NCBI GenBank assembly: GCA_035296325.1
Contig: DATHBD010000062.1
Location: 1 to 64,000, forward strand
Length of the DNA: 64,000 bases
Source of the DNA: DATHBD01 sp035296325
GTDB lineage: Bacteria > Actinomycetota > Actinomycetes > Mycobacteriales > Micromonosporaceae
Direction: 5' to 3'
Under the pieces are notes generated by a model. It was not told the origin of the DNA. It saw only the letters and a list, made by a program, of their open reading frames with translations, and ran no database searches. Every line of letters begins with the position of its first letter. The first letter of the stretch is position 1. Shown in pieces: positions 39,302-47,950 of the stretch. The position numbers and the translations under genes were made by a program.

Positions 39302-40753
39302 ATGAGCCACCCCGCCGGCCCGGAGCCGGGGCCGTTGTCAGGATCCGGCACCCAGACGGCGGGCGACCCGCAGCCCGCCCCGGATCAGCCTGCCCCGGGC
39401 CAGGTCTCGCCGGGCCAGGTCTCGCCGGGGCAGGTGCTGGCCGCCGCTCCCCGCCGCCCCCGATCCGGCCTGTGGCGCGTCCTCTGGATGACCGCGCTCG
39501 TCGTCGCCATCGCGCTCTGCGGCGTCGCGGTGCTCGGCTACGTCGGGTGGAACATCGGCCCGCTCGCGCTGGCCATCGGCATCGGCGCCGCGGTCATCCC
39601 GGTGCCGTTCTTCATCTACTGCTTCCTGTGGCTCGATCGCTACGAGCCGGAGCCGGTGAAGTACCTGGCGCTGTGCTTCGCGTGGGGCGCCTGCGTGGCC
39701 ACCGGGATCTCCCTTTTTGTGAACACCCAGATGGCGGGCGTGTTCGAGCGGGCGAACCTCCCGGAGAGCCTGACCGCCGTGCTGGTGGCGCCGGTGATCG
39801 AGGAGACCACCAAGGCGGTGTTCCCGCTGCTGCTGCTCTGGCTGCGACGGCACTCCGTTTCGGGCGTGATCGACGGGATCGTCTACTGCGGGCTGTCCGC
39901 GATCGGCTTCGCGATGGTGGAGAACATCCTCTATCTCGGCGGCAAGGCCTACGCACAGGGCGAGAGCATGGGTGGGCCGCTGGTCGGGGCGCAGCTCGTG
40001 GTTCTGACCTTCTTCCTCCGCATCGTGATGAGCGGGTTCGCGCATCCGCTCTTCACCGCGATGACCGGTATCGGGATGGGTGTGGCGGCGCGCAACGCCC
40101 ACCGTGGGGTGCGCTGGCTGGCGCCGATCACCGGACTGATCGTGGCGATGATGCTGCACGGTTCGTGGAACCTCATGTCGGTGGTGGCGGCCTCGACCGA
40201 GCAGCCGTACATCCTGTTGTACGGCTACTTCGCGGTGATGGCGCCGATCTTCTTCGGCATGGTGGGCTTCGCGCTCTGGCTGCGCTCATCGGAGGGGCGG
40301 CTGGTGGAACGGGTGCTGCCGGAGTACGTCCGGGCCGGTTGGTTCTCCCCGCCGGAGGTCGCGGCGCTCAGTACGCTCGGGCGGCGGTTCTCGGCGCGGC
40401 GGTGGGCCCGGCGGGTTGCCGGCGACCCCGGAGCCAAGGCGATGCGGGCGTACCAGTTCGAGGCGACCAGGTTGGCGCTGCTGCGCGACGGAATGCGGCG
40501 CGGCCTGCGGATGGGCGGAAGCGAGCTGCAGAAGACGCTCGCCGAGGAGCACCGTCTGCTCACCGCCATCGACGCGTACCGCAGGGTGTTCAGCGGCCGG
40601 GATCCGGCGACCCCGCGTGCGGTATGGGACGGCGGGCGTTACCACCTCACGTTCCCGGACGGCGCGGTCCGCGCCATCGACGCTCCGCACACCCCGGTCG
40701 TTCCCGTGCCGGTGCCGCTCGCGCCGCCGCCGGTGCCCTACCCCTACAGGTAG
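39302..40753 (+). CDS. PrsW family intramembrane metalloprotease
   Basis: A 483-residue polytopic protein with a Pro/Gly-rich N-terminus (about 1-55) and eight or so helices. The PrsW signature is present: WLDRYEPEPVKYL, the EETTK zinc-binding motif in VAPVIEETTKAVFP, GFAMVENILYL and the HGSWNL motif. PrsW in Bacillus cleaves the anti-sigma factor RsiW. The 130-residue soluble C-terminal region (with FEATRLALLRDGMRRGLRMGG) is a further domain, perhaps regulatory. The target is unknown. Confidence 0.85.
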   Translation: MSHPAGPEPGPLSGSGTQTAGDPQPAPDQPAPGQVSPGQVSPGQVLAAAPRRPRSGLWRVLWMTALVVAIALCGVAVLGYVGWNIGPLALAIGIGAAVIPVPFFIYCFLWLDRYEPEPVKYLALCFAWGACVATGISLFVNTQMAGVFERANLPESLTAVLVAPVIEETTKAVFPLLLLWLRRHSVSGVIDGIVYCGLSAIGFAMVENILYLGGKAYAQGESMGGPLVGAQLVVLTFFLRIVMSGFAHPLFTAMTGIGMGVAARNAHRGVRWLAPITGLIVAMMLHGSWNLMSVVAASTEQPYILLYGYFAVMAPIFFGMVGFALWLRSSEGRLVERVLPEYVRAGWFSPPEVAALSTLGRRFSARRWARRVAGDPGAKAMRAYQFEATRLALLRDGMRRGLRMGGSELQKTLAEEHRLLTAIDAYRRVFSGRDPATPRAVWDGGRYHLTFPDGAVRAIDAPHTPVVPVPVPLAPPPVPYPYR

Positions 40754-41091
40754 AGCCCGGTCGAGTCCGGCTCCACCCGCGGGGCGGCCACGGCATGCAC
40801 GTCGCGCTCGCGCAGCAGGATGTACTCCCGGCCGTGCAGTTCCACCTCGGACCGCTCGTCCGGGTCGAACAGCACCCGGTCGCCGGTGACGATCGCCCGT
40901 ACGTTGGGGCCGACGCCGACCGCGGTGGCCCAGGACAGTCGGCGGCCGACCGAGGCGGTGGCCGGGATGACGATGCCGGCCGCCGACCTGCGTTCGCCGT
41001 CGTTGCCCTCCAACCGGACCAGAACCCGGTCGTGGAGCAGTCGGATCGGCAGGCCGGAGTCGGAGTCGGTGGTGTTCGCCGGGGAGGTCAC
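40744..41091 (-). CDS. GroES-like co-chaperonin paralogue
   Basis: A 115-residue protein with a GroES fold: IRLLHDRVLVRLEG opening, GIVIPATASVGRRLSWATAVGVGPN, GDRVLFDPDERSEVELHGREYILLRERDVHAV. The mobile loop, normally around GG(I/L)VLP, is altered (SAAGIVIPATASV), so it may not pair with GroEL. No groEL is adjacent. GTG 41091 lies 8 nt after TAGCGT; an ATG at 41166 would extend it by 25 residues. The gene overlaps the end of PrsW by 10 bp (convergent). Confidence 0.75.
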   Translation of the reverse strand: MTSPANTTDSDSGLPIRLLHDRVLVRLEGNDGERRSAAGIVIPATASVGRRLSWATAVGVGPNVRAIVTGDRVLFDPDERSEVELHGREYILLRERDVHAVAAPRVEPDSTGLYL

Positions 41092-41226
41092 GGTAGGAGA
41101 CGCTACCGCGTGCCGGCTCGCCGCTCCTCCGTTGGTGGTGCGTTGCCGATACGGTGTGTACGACATTGGCCAGCGCCGGAGCGGCCGGCGACGGAGGGCT
41201 GACCGGCGCGATCGAAAAGAGGCGTT

Positions 41227-42480
41227 GTGGGCCGATTCGGGCAAGCGGTGACCGGGGCGCGTCGGGCGTACCTGAACGCGCGGGAGACCGTACGCCAGGC
41301 ACGCGGGCCGTCGGTGGACGCGCGCGACGACCTCGACGACCTGGATGCCGAGCCGGTGGCCGAGGTGGTGGTGGCCGCCCCGTCGGTGGCCAGCCGGGAC
41401 GACGAGGAGGTGCCGCACGGGCTGCGGGTCGCCTCGGCGTGGGCGTGGCGGCTGCTGGTGCTGGCCGCCGCCATGGCGGTCACGATCTATCTGGTCGGCC
41501 GGCTCAAGCAGGTCCTCGTGCCGCTCGCCATCGCCCTGCTGCTGGCCGCCCTGCTCACTCCGGCGGTGGGGTTCCTGCGGCGCCGGGTCGGCCTGGCCCC
41601 CTCGCTTGCCACCGGACTGGTGGTGATCGGCGGGTTGGCCGCCGTGGCCGGCACGTTGACGCTTGTCATCACGCAGTTCATCAACGGCTTCCCGAAGCTC
41701 TCCGAGAACGCGGCCGCCGGGGTCGAGCAGATCCAGGGCTGGCTGCAGACCGGCCCACTGCACCTGTCCAGCGAAGAACTCGGCAACGGTTTCGGGGCCA
41801 TCCAGACCTGGATCAGCGAGAACACGTCGTCGTTGACCAGCAGTGCGCTGTCCACGGCGGTGGCCACGCTGGAGGTCCTCGCGTCGCTGTTCCTCGTCCT
41901 GTTCGCGACGTTCTTCCTGCTCCGCGACGGCCGCCGGATCTGGCGGTTCCTGGTACGGATCCTGCCGCGGGGGGCGCGCGCGCCGATGGCGGCGGCCGGC
42001 GAGGCGGCATGGCACACGCTCGTTGCCTATGTCCGGGCCACCGTTCTGGTCGCGTTCATCGACGCGGTGGGGATCGGGCTGTTTCTGTTGATCTTCCGGG
42101 TCGATTTCGCGTTCCCGTTGGCAGCGTTGGTGTTCCTGGGGGCGTTCATTCCCATCGTGGGTGCCACCATCTCCGGCACGGTGGCCATCCTGGTGGCCCT
42201 GGTCACCCGGGGGCCGCTGATCGCGCTGGCCATCCTGATCGCCGTCATCGCGGTGCAGCAACTGGAGGGGCACGTCCTGCAGCCGCTGATCATGGGCCGG
42301 GCGGTCGCGATCCATCCGCTCGCCGTCATCGTGGCCATCGCCGCCGGCGTGGTGCTCGCCGGCATCATCGGTGCGCTGGTCGCGGTGCCGATCGTGGCGG
42401 TGCTGAACACCGGCATCCGGCATCTGCTCGGGCACCGGCACGACTTCGACCCGGACGCCGTGGTGGTGAGCGCCAGGTAG
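41227..42480 (+). CDS. AI-2E family transporter
   Basis: A 417-residue membrane protein with about eight helices. Its family markers are the paired N-terminal helices (VLAAAMAVTIYLVGRLKQVLVPLAIALLLAALLTPAV) and the C-terminal LGAFIPIVGATISGTVAILVAL, VQQLEGHVLQPLIMGRAVAIHPL and IGALVAVPIVAVLNTG. The family is named for AI-2 export but includes proton/sodium-coupled and other transporters. Substrate is unknown. A charged N-terminal tail of about 70 residues precedes the first helix. Confidence 0.88.
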   Translation: MGRFGQAVTGARRAYLNARETVRQARGPSVDARDDLDDLDAEPVAEVVVAAPSVASRDDEEVPHGLRVASAWAWRLLVLAAAMAVTIYLVGRLKQVLVPLAIALLLAALLTPAVGFLRRRVGLAPSLATGLVVIGGLAAVAGTLTLVITQFINGFPKLSENAAAGVEQIQGWLQTGPLHLSSEELGNGFGAIQTWISENTSSLTSSALSTAVATLEVLASLFLVLFATFFLLRDGRRIWRFLVRILPRGARAPMAAAGEAAWHTLVAYVRATVLVAFIDAVGIGLFLLIFRVDFAFPLAALVFLGAFIPIVGATISGTVAILVALVTRGPLIALAILIAVIAVQQLEGHVLQPLIMGRAVAIHPLAVIVAIAAGVVLAGIIGALVAVPIVAVLNTGIRHLLGHRHDFDPDAVVVSAR

Positions 42481-42561
42481 CGGGCCGCGTCTCGAGTAAA
42501 CCTATGGACTTGGTAGAGTATCTGAGCTGGGGCGGACCTCACCGACGAATGGGAGCGATCG

Positions 42562-43539
42562 ATGGCACTCCCGGACTTCCTCATCATCGGCGTGCCGAAG
42601 GCCGGCACGACGGCGCTGCACGCGGCGTTGACCGGGCACCCGCAGTTGTTCCTCTCCCGCGTGAAGGAGCCGAAGTTCTTCCTCTCCGCCGGGCCGCCAC
42701 CGCGGCACGGCGGGCCGGGAGACGTGCAGACCTATCAGGAGCACGTCTGGCGCCGGGCCGACTACGAGGCGCTCTTCGACGCCGCGCCGGACGGCGCGCT
42801 GCGCGGCGAGGCGACGCCGTTCTACCTGTACGACCTGGCGGCGCAGCAGCGGATCCACCGCCTCGTACCCAAGGCGAAGCTCATCGCGGTGGTCCGCGAC
42901 CCGGTGGACCGTGCCCACTCCAACTGGACCCACCTGTGGACCGACGGGCTGGAGCCCGAGGCTGACTTCCTCACCGCGTGCCGGGCCGAGCCGCAGCGTC
43001 GCGCCGCCGGCTGGGCCGACTTCTGGCACTACTGCTCGCTCGGGCTCTACGGGCAGCAGTTCGAGCACCTGTTCAGCCTGTTTCCCCGCGAGCAGGTGCT
43101 GATCCTGCGGTTCAAGGAGCTGCGGGACACTCCGGCTCAGGCGCTCGACAAGGTCTGCGCCTTCCTCGGGGTGCAGACCGGACTGCTCGACGCGGTGCCC
43201 CGGGAGAACGTGTCGTCCTACGTCGCGGACACCCGCACCAACGCGATCATCCGGTACGTGCTGCGCACCGGGGGCCGAGTGGGCCAGCACTTTCCGGTGC
43301 CGCTCCGGGAGCTGTGCAGTGCCCCCCTGCTGGCGCTGCTGCACCGCGAGAAGGGGCCCCGCCGGCGACCGACGGTTCAGGAGCGATCCGCCCTGCTGCC
43401 GTACTTTGCCGAGGACAACGCCCGACTCGAGCGGGTGACCGGGATATCCTTCGCCGATTGGATGAATCTTGCCGGCGGCAGCCCGGCGGTCGTCGGCCCG
43501 GCGGCTGGAGGCCGCGCCGGCGCCGAAGGCCGCTCCTGA
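42562..43539 (+). CDS. PAPS-dependent sulfotransferase
   Basis: A 325-residue sulfotransferase. Two PAPS motifs are visible: 5-prime phosphosulfate loop FLIIGVPKAGTTALH near the N-terminus and the 3-prime phosphate motif VVRDPVDRAHSNW near residue 113. Gene length fits Sulfotransfer_1/3 enzymes acting on carbohydrates or lipids. A propeller protein of glycan-hydrolase type follows 45 bp downstream, so a sulfated or tailored glycan is possible. The acceptor is unknown. Confidence 0.88.
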   Translation: MALPDFLIIGVPKAGTTALHAALTGHPQLFLSRVKEPKFFLSAGPPPRHGGPGDVQTYQEHVWRRADYEALFDAAPDGALRGEATPFYLYDLAAQQRIHRLVPKAKLIAVVRDPVDRAHSNWTHLWTDGLEPEADFLTACRAEPQRRAAGWADFWHYCSLGLYGQQFEHLFSLFPREQVLILRFKELRDTPAQALDKVCAFLGVQTGLLDAVPRENVSSYVADTRTNAIIRYVLRTGGRVGQHFPVPLRELCSAPLLALLHREKGPRRRPTVQERSALLPYFAEDNARLERVTGISFADWMNLAGGSPAVVGPAAGGRAGAEGRS

Positions 43540-43584
43540 CCCCGGCCGTGCCGGTGCGCGCATCGCCCGAGAAATGGAGCCGCA

Positions 43585-44499
43585 GTGTCCACGCTCACTT
43601 CAGTCTTCCCGCTTCCCGCATGGGCCGGATCGCTGGTCGCGGTCCCGCCGCCGGGCAACCGGCCGGGTGCCTGGGCCGGTGCGCCCTGCGCCGTTCGGGT
43701 CGCCGACCAGATCTTCCTGGCGTACCGGCTGCGCCGCCCGGTCGGCGAGGGTCGCGGGTTCGCGAACGTGGTCGCCTCGTCCTCCGACGGCGTGCGGTTC
43801 GCCACGGTGGCGGAGGTGCACAAGGAGCGGTTCGGCGGTGAGTCCCTGGAGCGCCCGGCGCTCGTGGTCACACCGGACGGGCGGTGGCGCCTGTACGTCA
43901 GTGTGGCGACGCCGGGCACCAAGCACTGGCGGGTGGACGTGCTGGAAGCCGAGTCGCCGGCCGGGCTGGTGCACGCGTCGGCCCGCACCGTGCTTCCAGG
44001 CGACGACACGATGGCCGTCAAGGACCCGGTGATCATCTTCCACGAGGGCGGCTGGCACCTCTGGGCCTCGGTGCATCCACTCGACTCGCCCGAGCACACC
44101 GACCGGATGTCGACGTGGTACGCCACCAGCCCGGACGGGCTGTCCTGGCAGTGGCACGGCGCCGTGCTGGCCGGACGCCCCGGGCACTGGGACGCGCGGG
44201 GGGTGCGGGTGACCTCGGTGCTGGCGGTGGACGGCACGGCGGTGGCCAGCTACGACGGCCGGGCCAGCGCAGCGGAGAACTGGGAGGAGCGCACCGGGCT
44301 GGCGTACGGGGCCATCACGGGTGGGCGGTTCGGCGCATTGGCCGCCGACGACGCGGCGCCGACCTCGTCGCCGTACGCCCCGCACGGGCTGCGCTACCTG
44401 AGCCTGGTCGCACTCCCGGACGGCCGACAGCGGATCTACTACGAGGCGACCCGCGCCGACGGCGCACACGAGCTGCGCACGGAGCTGGTACCGGGCTGA
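43585..44499 (+). CDS. Five-bladed propeller, GH43/GH130-like
   Basis: A 304-residue soluble protein with five repeating beta-strand blades, each opening with an aromatic DGxxW/Y motif: RVADQIFLAYRL, TPDGRWRLYVSV, FHEGGWHLWASVH, SPDGLSWQWHG, LPDGRQRIYYEA. This is the layout of GH43/GH62/GH130 glycosidase-like propellers. Catalytic residues are not assigned; the aspartates of DPVIIF and the glutamates are candidates. No signal peptide, so it is cytoplasmic. May process glycan linked to the upstream sulfotransferase. Confidence 0.7.
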   Translation: MSTLTSVFPLPAWAGSLVAVPPPGNRPGAWAGAPCAVRVADQIFLAYRLRRPVGEGRGFANVVASSSDGVRFATVAEVHKERFGGESLERPALVVTPDGRWRLYVSVATPGTKHWRVDVLEAESPAGLVHASARTVLPGDDTMAVKDPVIIFHEGGWHLWASVHPLDSPEHTDRMSTWYATSPDGLSWQWHGAVLAGRPGHWDARGVRVTSVLAVDGTAVASYDGRASAAENWEERTGLAYGAITGGRFGALAADDAAPTSSPYAPHGLRYLSLVALPDGRQRIYYEATRADGAHELRTELVPG

Positions 44500-44524
44500 C
44501 GGCTGTTTACAACTGTCATACACT
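44496..44524 (+). promoter_or_regulatory. Promoter of toxin-antitoxin-like pair
   Basis: CTGACG (44496-44501), a 17-bp spacer, then TACACT (44519-44524). GTG 44531 follows after 6 nt, so the transcript is leaderless. It overlaps the end of the propeller gene. Confidence 0.6.
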
Positions 44525-44530
44525 CGGGTG

Positions 44531-44812
44531 GTGCCTGATGAGTTCTACACGTTCACCGAGCGAACCTATCAGCGGCTGGCCGATGCCCGGATCAACCCGT
44601 TGTCGGTGACCGACGTGCTCTACGGCGGTGCGGTCGTGCGGCGTCACATCGGGGCAGTGCTCCAGGTCGCCGGCCGCGACCGGCACGGTCAGTGGCTCGC
44701 CATCGGCCTGGTCGAAGACGACGACGTCCGCTACACCGTCGCCGGTGCCCGCAACCTCGACGACGACGAGATCGCCGTCATCGTCGCGATCAAGAGGGAG
44801 GACGAGTCATGA
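44531..44812 (+). CDS. Putative toxin, BrnT/DUF4258-like
   Basis: A 93-residue protein. An N-terminal helix with a basic/aromatic surface (EFYTFTERTYQRLADARINPLSVTDVLYG) is followed by strands and a C-terminal RYTVAGARNLDDDEIAVIVAI that fits the R..TAR..(D/E)E pattern of BrnT/DUF4258 ribonuclease toxins. This identity is inferred from layout. It overlaps by 4 bp with a gene for a ribbon-helix-helix protein. GTG 44528 (one codon earlier) is also possible. Confidence 0.55.
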   Translation: MPDEFYTFTERTYQRLADARINPLSVTDVLYGGAVVRRHIGAVLQVAGRDRHGQWLAIGLVEDDDVRYTVAGARNLDDDEIAVIVAIKREDES

Positions 44813-45096
44813 GCAAGTTCGATGAGGCCGAGGCCGCACTGGACAACCGCGACTGGTCCGGCGCCCACGCCGTCGAGCCGTCGCGGACCGCGAGCGTGGT
44901 CCATTCGGTGCGGATGTCACAGGACCTCACGGAACGACTGTTCGCCGAGGCGCAGCGCCGCGGGATTACACCCAGCGAGTTGATCCGCGAGTCCGTGGAG
45001 GCTGGTCTGACCGCGGTCGGCGACGACGCCACGGTCACTTTGCGCGTCGCGGACCTGCGCCGCGCCATTGACACGGTGGTCCAGCACGCGGCCTGA
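44809..45096 (+). CDS. Ribbon-helix-helix antitoxin-like protein
   Basis: A 95-residue protein. Its centre HSVRMSQDLTERLFAEAQRRGITPSELIRESVEAGL is a classic CopG/MetJ-type ribbon-helix-helix. An N-terminal acidic helix precedes it and a helix follows. The order toxin-antitoxin is reversed from the MazEF pair but as in BrnTA. GGGAGG stands 8 nt upstream, so both genes are translated from one mRNA with ATGA overlap. Likely autorepressor through the promoter at 44496. Confidence 0.7.
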   Translation: MSKFDEAEAALDNRDWSGAHAVEPSRTASVVHSVRMSQDLTERLFAEAQRRGITPSELIRESVEAGLTAVGDDATVTLRVADLRRAIDTVVQHAA

Positions 45097-45162
45097 ACCG
45101 ATCACCAAAACTCGATCTATGGTTCAGGCGCGTACCGACATCAGTGTGGGCCGCGCGGGTGG

Positions 45163-47169
45163 TCAGGTGCCGGCGAGGCGCTCCAGGGCGCCCCGGGCAA
45201 CCTCGGGGCGGGTGGTGTACCAGAACGGGGGCAGCGAGCGCCGCAGGTAGGCGCCGTACCCCCGTGCGGTCTCCAGGCGCGGGTCGAGCACCGCCACCAC
45301 GCCGCGGTCGCCGCGCGACCGGATCAGTCGGCCGACGCCCTGCGCCAGCCGCACCGCGGCGATCGGCACGCTCACCGCGGCGAACCCGGACCCCCCGGCG
45401 GCGTCGACCGCGGCCGACCGGGCCGCGGCGAGCGGCTCGTCCGGCCGCGGGAACGGCAGCCGGTCGATCACCACGAGCTGGCACGCCCTACCCGGCACAT
45501 CCACCCCCTGCCAGAGCGACATCACCCCGAGCAGGCAGCTCGCCGGGTCGTCCCGGAAGCGGCGGACCAGCAGCGGCAGCGCCTCCTCGCCCTGCAGCAG
45601 GATCGGCAGGTCGGTCCGCTCGCGCAGCACCTCGGCGGCCCGCTCGGCGGCCCGCCGGCTGGAGAACAACCCGAGGGTCCGGCCACCGAGCGTGCTCACC
45701 AGCGCGACCAGTTCATCGGCGGCGGCTTCGGACAGGCCCGAGGTGGTGGGCCTCGGCAGGTGCGCCGCAACGTAGAGAATGCCCTGCTTGGGGTACTCGA
45801 ACGGGGAGCCGACATCGAGCCCGCGCCATTCCGGATCGGTCTCGTCCGGAGCCGGGATCGCCAGACCGAGCGAGCGGGCCACCGTGTCGAACTGACCGCC
45901 CAGCGCCAGGGTGGCCGACGTCGCCACCACGGTGCGTTCGTCGTACAGATGGGTGGCGAGCGTACCGGCCACGGAGAGCGGGGCGACCACCACCGCGCGC
46001 CGGCCCCGGTCATCGCGCTCCACCCACGCCACGTCGGCCTCGTCGCCGGCGAGCAGGCGCTGGGCGGTGCGGGTGAGGTCGGTCAGCATCGCCTTCGCCT
46101 GCTGCTTGCGCACCGGGTCGGCATCGTCGGCCTTGATGTCGCCGATCGCGTCCAGCCCTCGGCGGCTGGCGGCATCGAGCAGCATCAGCCCGTCCCGCAG
46201 CGCCGCGGGCAGCCCGGTCACGATGCGTCCCGGGGTTGCCTCGGCCAGGCCCACGGTGAGCGTGTCGCCGGCCTCGGCCAGGCCCTCGGAGACGTCGCTG
46301 TCCACATACGACCGGGCCCGCCGGGAGGCCCGGTCGACCAGCTCGGGCGTCAGCTCGGCCTGGGTCGCCGAGGACACCCGGTCGGCGAGCTCGTGCGCCT
46401 CATCGATGACGAGGAGCTTGTGCGGTGGCACGATATGCCGCCCGGCCAGCATGTCGAAGGCGAGCAGGCTGTGGTTGGTCACCACGATGTCGGCCTCGCG
46501 GGCCCGCATCCGGGACGCCTCGGCGAAGCAGTCCGTGCCGAACGGGCACTTGCTGGCGCCGACGCACTCCCGTGCGGGCATGGAGACCAGCCGCCACGCC
46601 GACTCGTCAACGCCCGGGTCGAGCTCGTCCCGGTCGCCGGTGACCGTCTCCTGTGCCCAGTCGCGCAGCCGTTGGATGTGCTTGCCGAGCCGACCCGCCT
46701 CGCCCAACCACCGCGTCGTCGAGGTCCCCGCGGTCTCGAAGAGCGCATCGGCCGGCTCGTCCTCGGTGCTGCCCTCCATGCGGGCCAGGCACAGGTAGTG
46801 GTGGCGCCCCTTCAACACCGCGAAGGTGGGGCGCCGACCGAGCAGGGGCGTCACCGCGTCGGCCAGCCGGGGCAGATCATGGTCGACCAACTGGGCCTGC
46901 AGGGCCAGGGTCGCCGTGGAGATCACCGCTGGGCCGTCCACCAGCAGCGCCGGGATGAGGTAGGCCAGCGACTTGCCGGTGCCGGTGCCGGCCTGCACGA
47001 GCAGGTGCTCGCCGGACTCGGTTGCCGCCGCGATGGCCGCCGCCATCTGCTGCTGGCCGGGGCGCTCGATGCCGCCGGGCACCGCTCCGACAGCCGCGGC
47101 GAGGAGTTGCTCGACGGTGGGTCGCGGGCGCGGCACACGGCGGGCATCGACGGCGGGAGCGACGGTCAC
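45163..47169 (-). CDS. DinG/XPD-like ATP-dependent helicase
   Basis: A 668-residue superfamily 2 DNA helicase of the XPD/DinG branch. Walker A is LVQAGTGTGKSLAYL; Walker B is LVIDEAHEL. Cysteines expected to bind a 4Fe-4S cluster are in HHYLCLAR and CVGASKCPFGTDC. Motif VI is around QGVGRLIRSRGDRG. It unwinds 5-prime to 3-prime, probably R-loops or repair intermediates. GTG 47169 lies 8 nt after TACCGT; a TTG at 47232 is less supported. Its promoter region carries DnaA-box-like sites. Confidence 0.85.
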   Translation of the reverse strand: MTVAPAVDARRVPRPRPTVEQLLAAAVGAVPGGIERPGQQQMAAAIAAATESGEHLLVQAGTGTGKSLAYLIPALLVDGPAVISTATLALQAQLVDHDLPRLADAVTPLLGRRPTFAVLKGRHHYLCLARMEGSTEDEPADALFETAGTSTTRWLGEAGRLGKHIQRLRDWAQETVTGDRDELDPGVDESAWRLVSMPARECVGASKCPFGTDCFAEASRMRAREADIVVTNHSLLAFDMLAGRHIVPPHKLLVIDEAHELADRVSSATQAELTPELVDRASRRARSYVDSDVSEGLAEAGDTLTVGLAEATPGRIVTGLPAALRDGLMLLDAASRRGLDAIGDIKADDADPVRKQQAKAMLTDLTRTAQRLLAGDEADVAWVERDDRGRRAVVVAPLSVAGTLATHLYDERTVVATSATLALGGQFDTVARSLGLAIPAPDETDPEWRGLDVGSPFEYPKQGILYVAAHLPRPTTSGLSEAAADELVALVSTLGGRTLGLFSSRRAAERAAEVLRERTDLPILLQGEEALPLLVRRFRDDPASCLLGVMSLWQGVDVPGRACQLVVIDRLPFPRPDEPLAAARSAAVDAAGGSGFAAVSVPIAAVRLAQGVGRLIRSRGDRGVVAVLDPRLETARGYGAYLRRSLPPFWYTTRPEVARGALERLAGT

Positions 47170-47209
47170 GGTTTGCGACGGTACCGCGTTCTCCGGACAG
47201 GACGCTGTG

Positions 47210-47250
47210 TTGTCCACAGGCGGGTCGCGCAATGGCGTAGGTTTTCCACA
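47210..47250. promoter_or_regulatory. Two DnaA-box-like sites upstream of dinG
   Basis: TTGTCCACA (47210-47218, the actinobacterial DnaA box) and TTTTCCACA (47242-47250, one mismatch) lie in the divergent region between the helicase and DUF402 genes, spaced 32 bp start to start. Confidence 0.5.
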
Positions 47251-47322
47251 GCGCGTGTGCGCGAGGTTGCGCAGAGCCGTGGCCGGGCGCCATGGTGGCG
47301 CCCATAACTATGGGGGGGCACG

Positions 47323-47895
47323 ATGGCGTCTGCCATGGAAGTCGAGCCGATGACCGAGGCGCCGATGCCGGGAGCACCGATGCCGGAGGCGCCGGCTCGG
47401 CCGGCCACCGTTCGGGTGGTGTACCGCAAGTACGACGGCTCGCTGCACTGGAACCACACCGGCGTCCGCCTCGGTGAGGACGAGTACGGGTACTGGGTCG
47501 GAACGGCGCGGGGCACGCTGGTGCGCCGCGGCAGCGAGCCGCCGATCCCGGCGGCGCCGCATGTGCTGCTCTTTCCGCGGGACGGGTGGTGGACCGCCTG
47601 CTTCAACGCCGCCCCGCACCGTACCGAGATCTACTGCGACGTCAGCACCATCCCGCGATGGGCTGACGGCGAGGTGAACATGGTCGACCTCGACCTCGAT
47701 GTGCGGCGCCGACGCACGGGTGAGGTGGAGTTGCTGGACGAGGAAGAGTTCGCCGCGCACCAGGTCCGCTTCGGGTATCCGCCCGAGGTGGTGGAGGGCG
47801 CGCGGGCCGCCGCGGACTGGTTGGCCGGCGCGGTGAAGCAGCGCACCGAGCCGTTCGGCAGCGCGTACCAGCCATGGCTGGCGCACATGATCTGA
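47323..47895 (+). CDS. DUF402 protein
   Basis: A 190-residue protein with a low-complexity Met/Pro/Glu N-terminus (about 1-25), then the DUF402 domain: VRVVYRKYDGSLHWNH, LLFPRDGWWTACFNA, TEIYCDVSTIPRWADGEVNMVDLDLDV with the acidic metal-binding patch, and ELLDEEEFAAHQVRFGYP. DUF402 enzymes include nucleoside di/tri-phosphatases such as Bacillus YtcI/Ntdp. It is transcribed away from the helicase. Start ATG 47323; 47335 is an alternative. Function: likely nucleotide phosphatase. Confidence 0.8.
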   Translation: MASAMEVEPMTEAPMPGAPMPEAPARPATVRVVYRKYDGSLHWNHTGVRLGEDEYGYWVGTARGTLVRRGSEPPIPAAPHVLLFPRDGWWTACFNAAPHRTEIYCDVSTIPRWADGEVNMVDLDLDVRRRRTGEVELLDEEEFAAHQVRFGYPPEVVEGARAAADWLAGAVKQRTEPFGSAYQPWLAHMI

Positions 47896-47950
47896 CCTTC
47901 CTGCCGCAACGCGTCGCCTCCCTCGGTCGTTTCAGGCTGAGGGAGGGACG

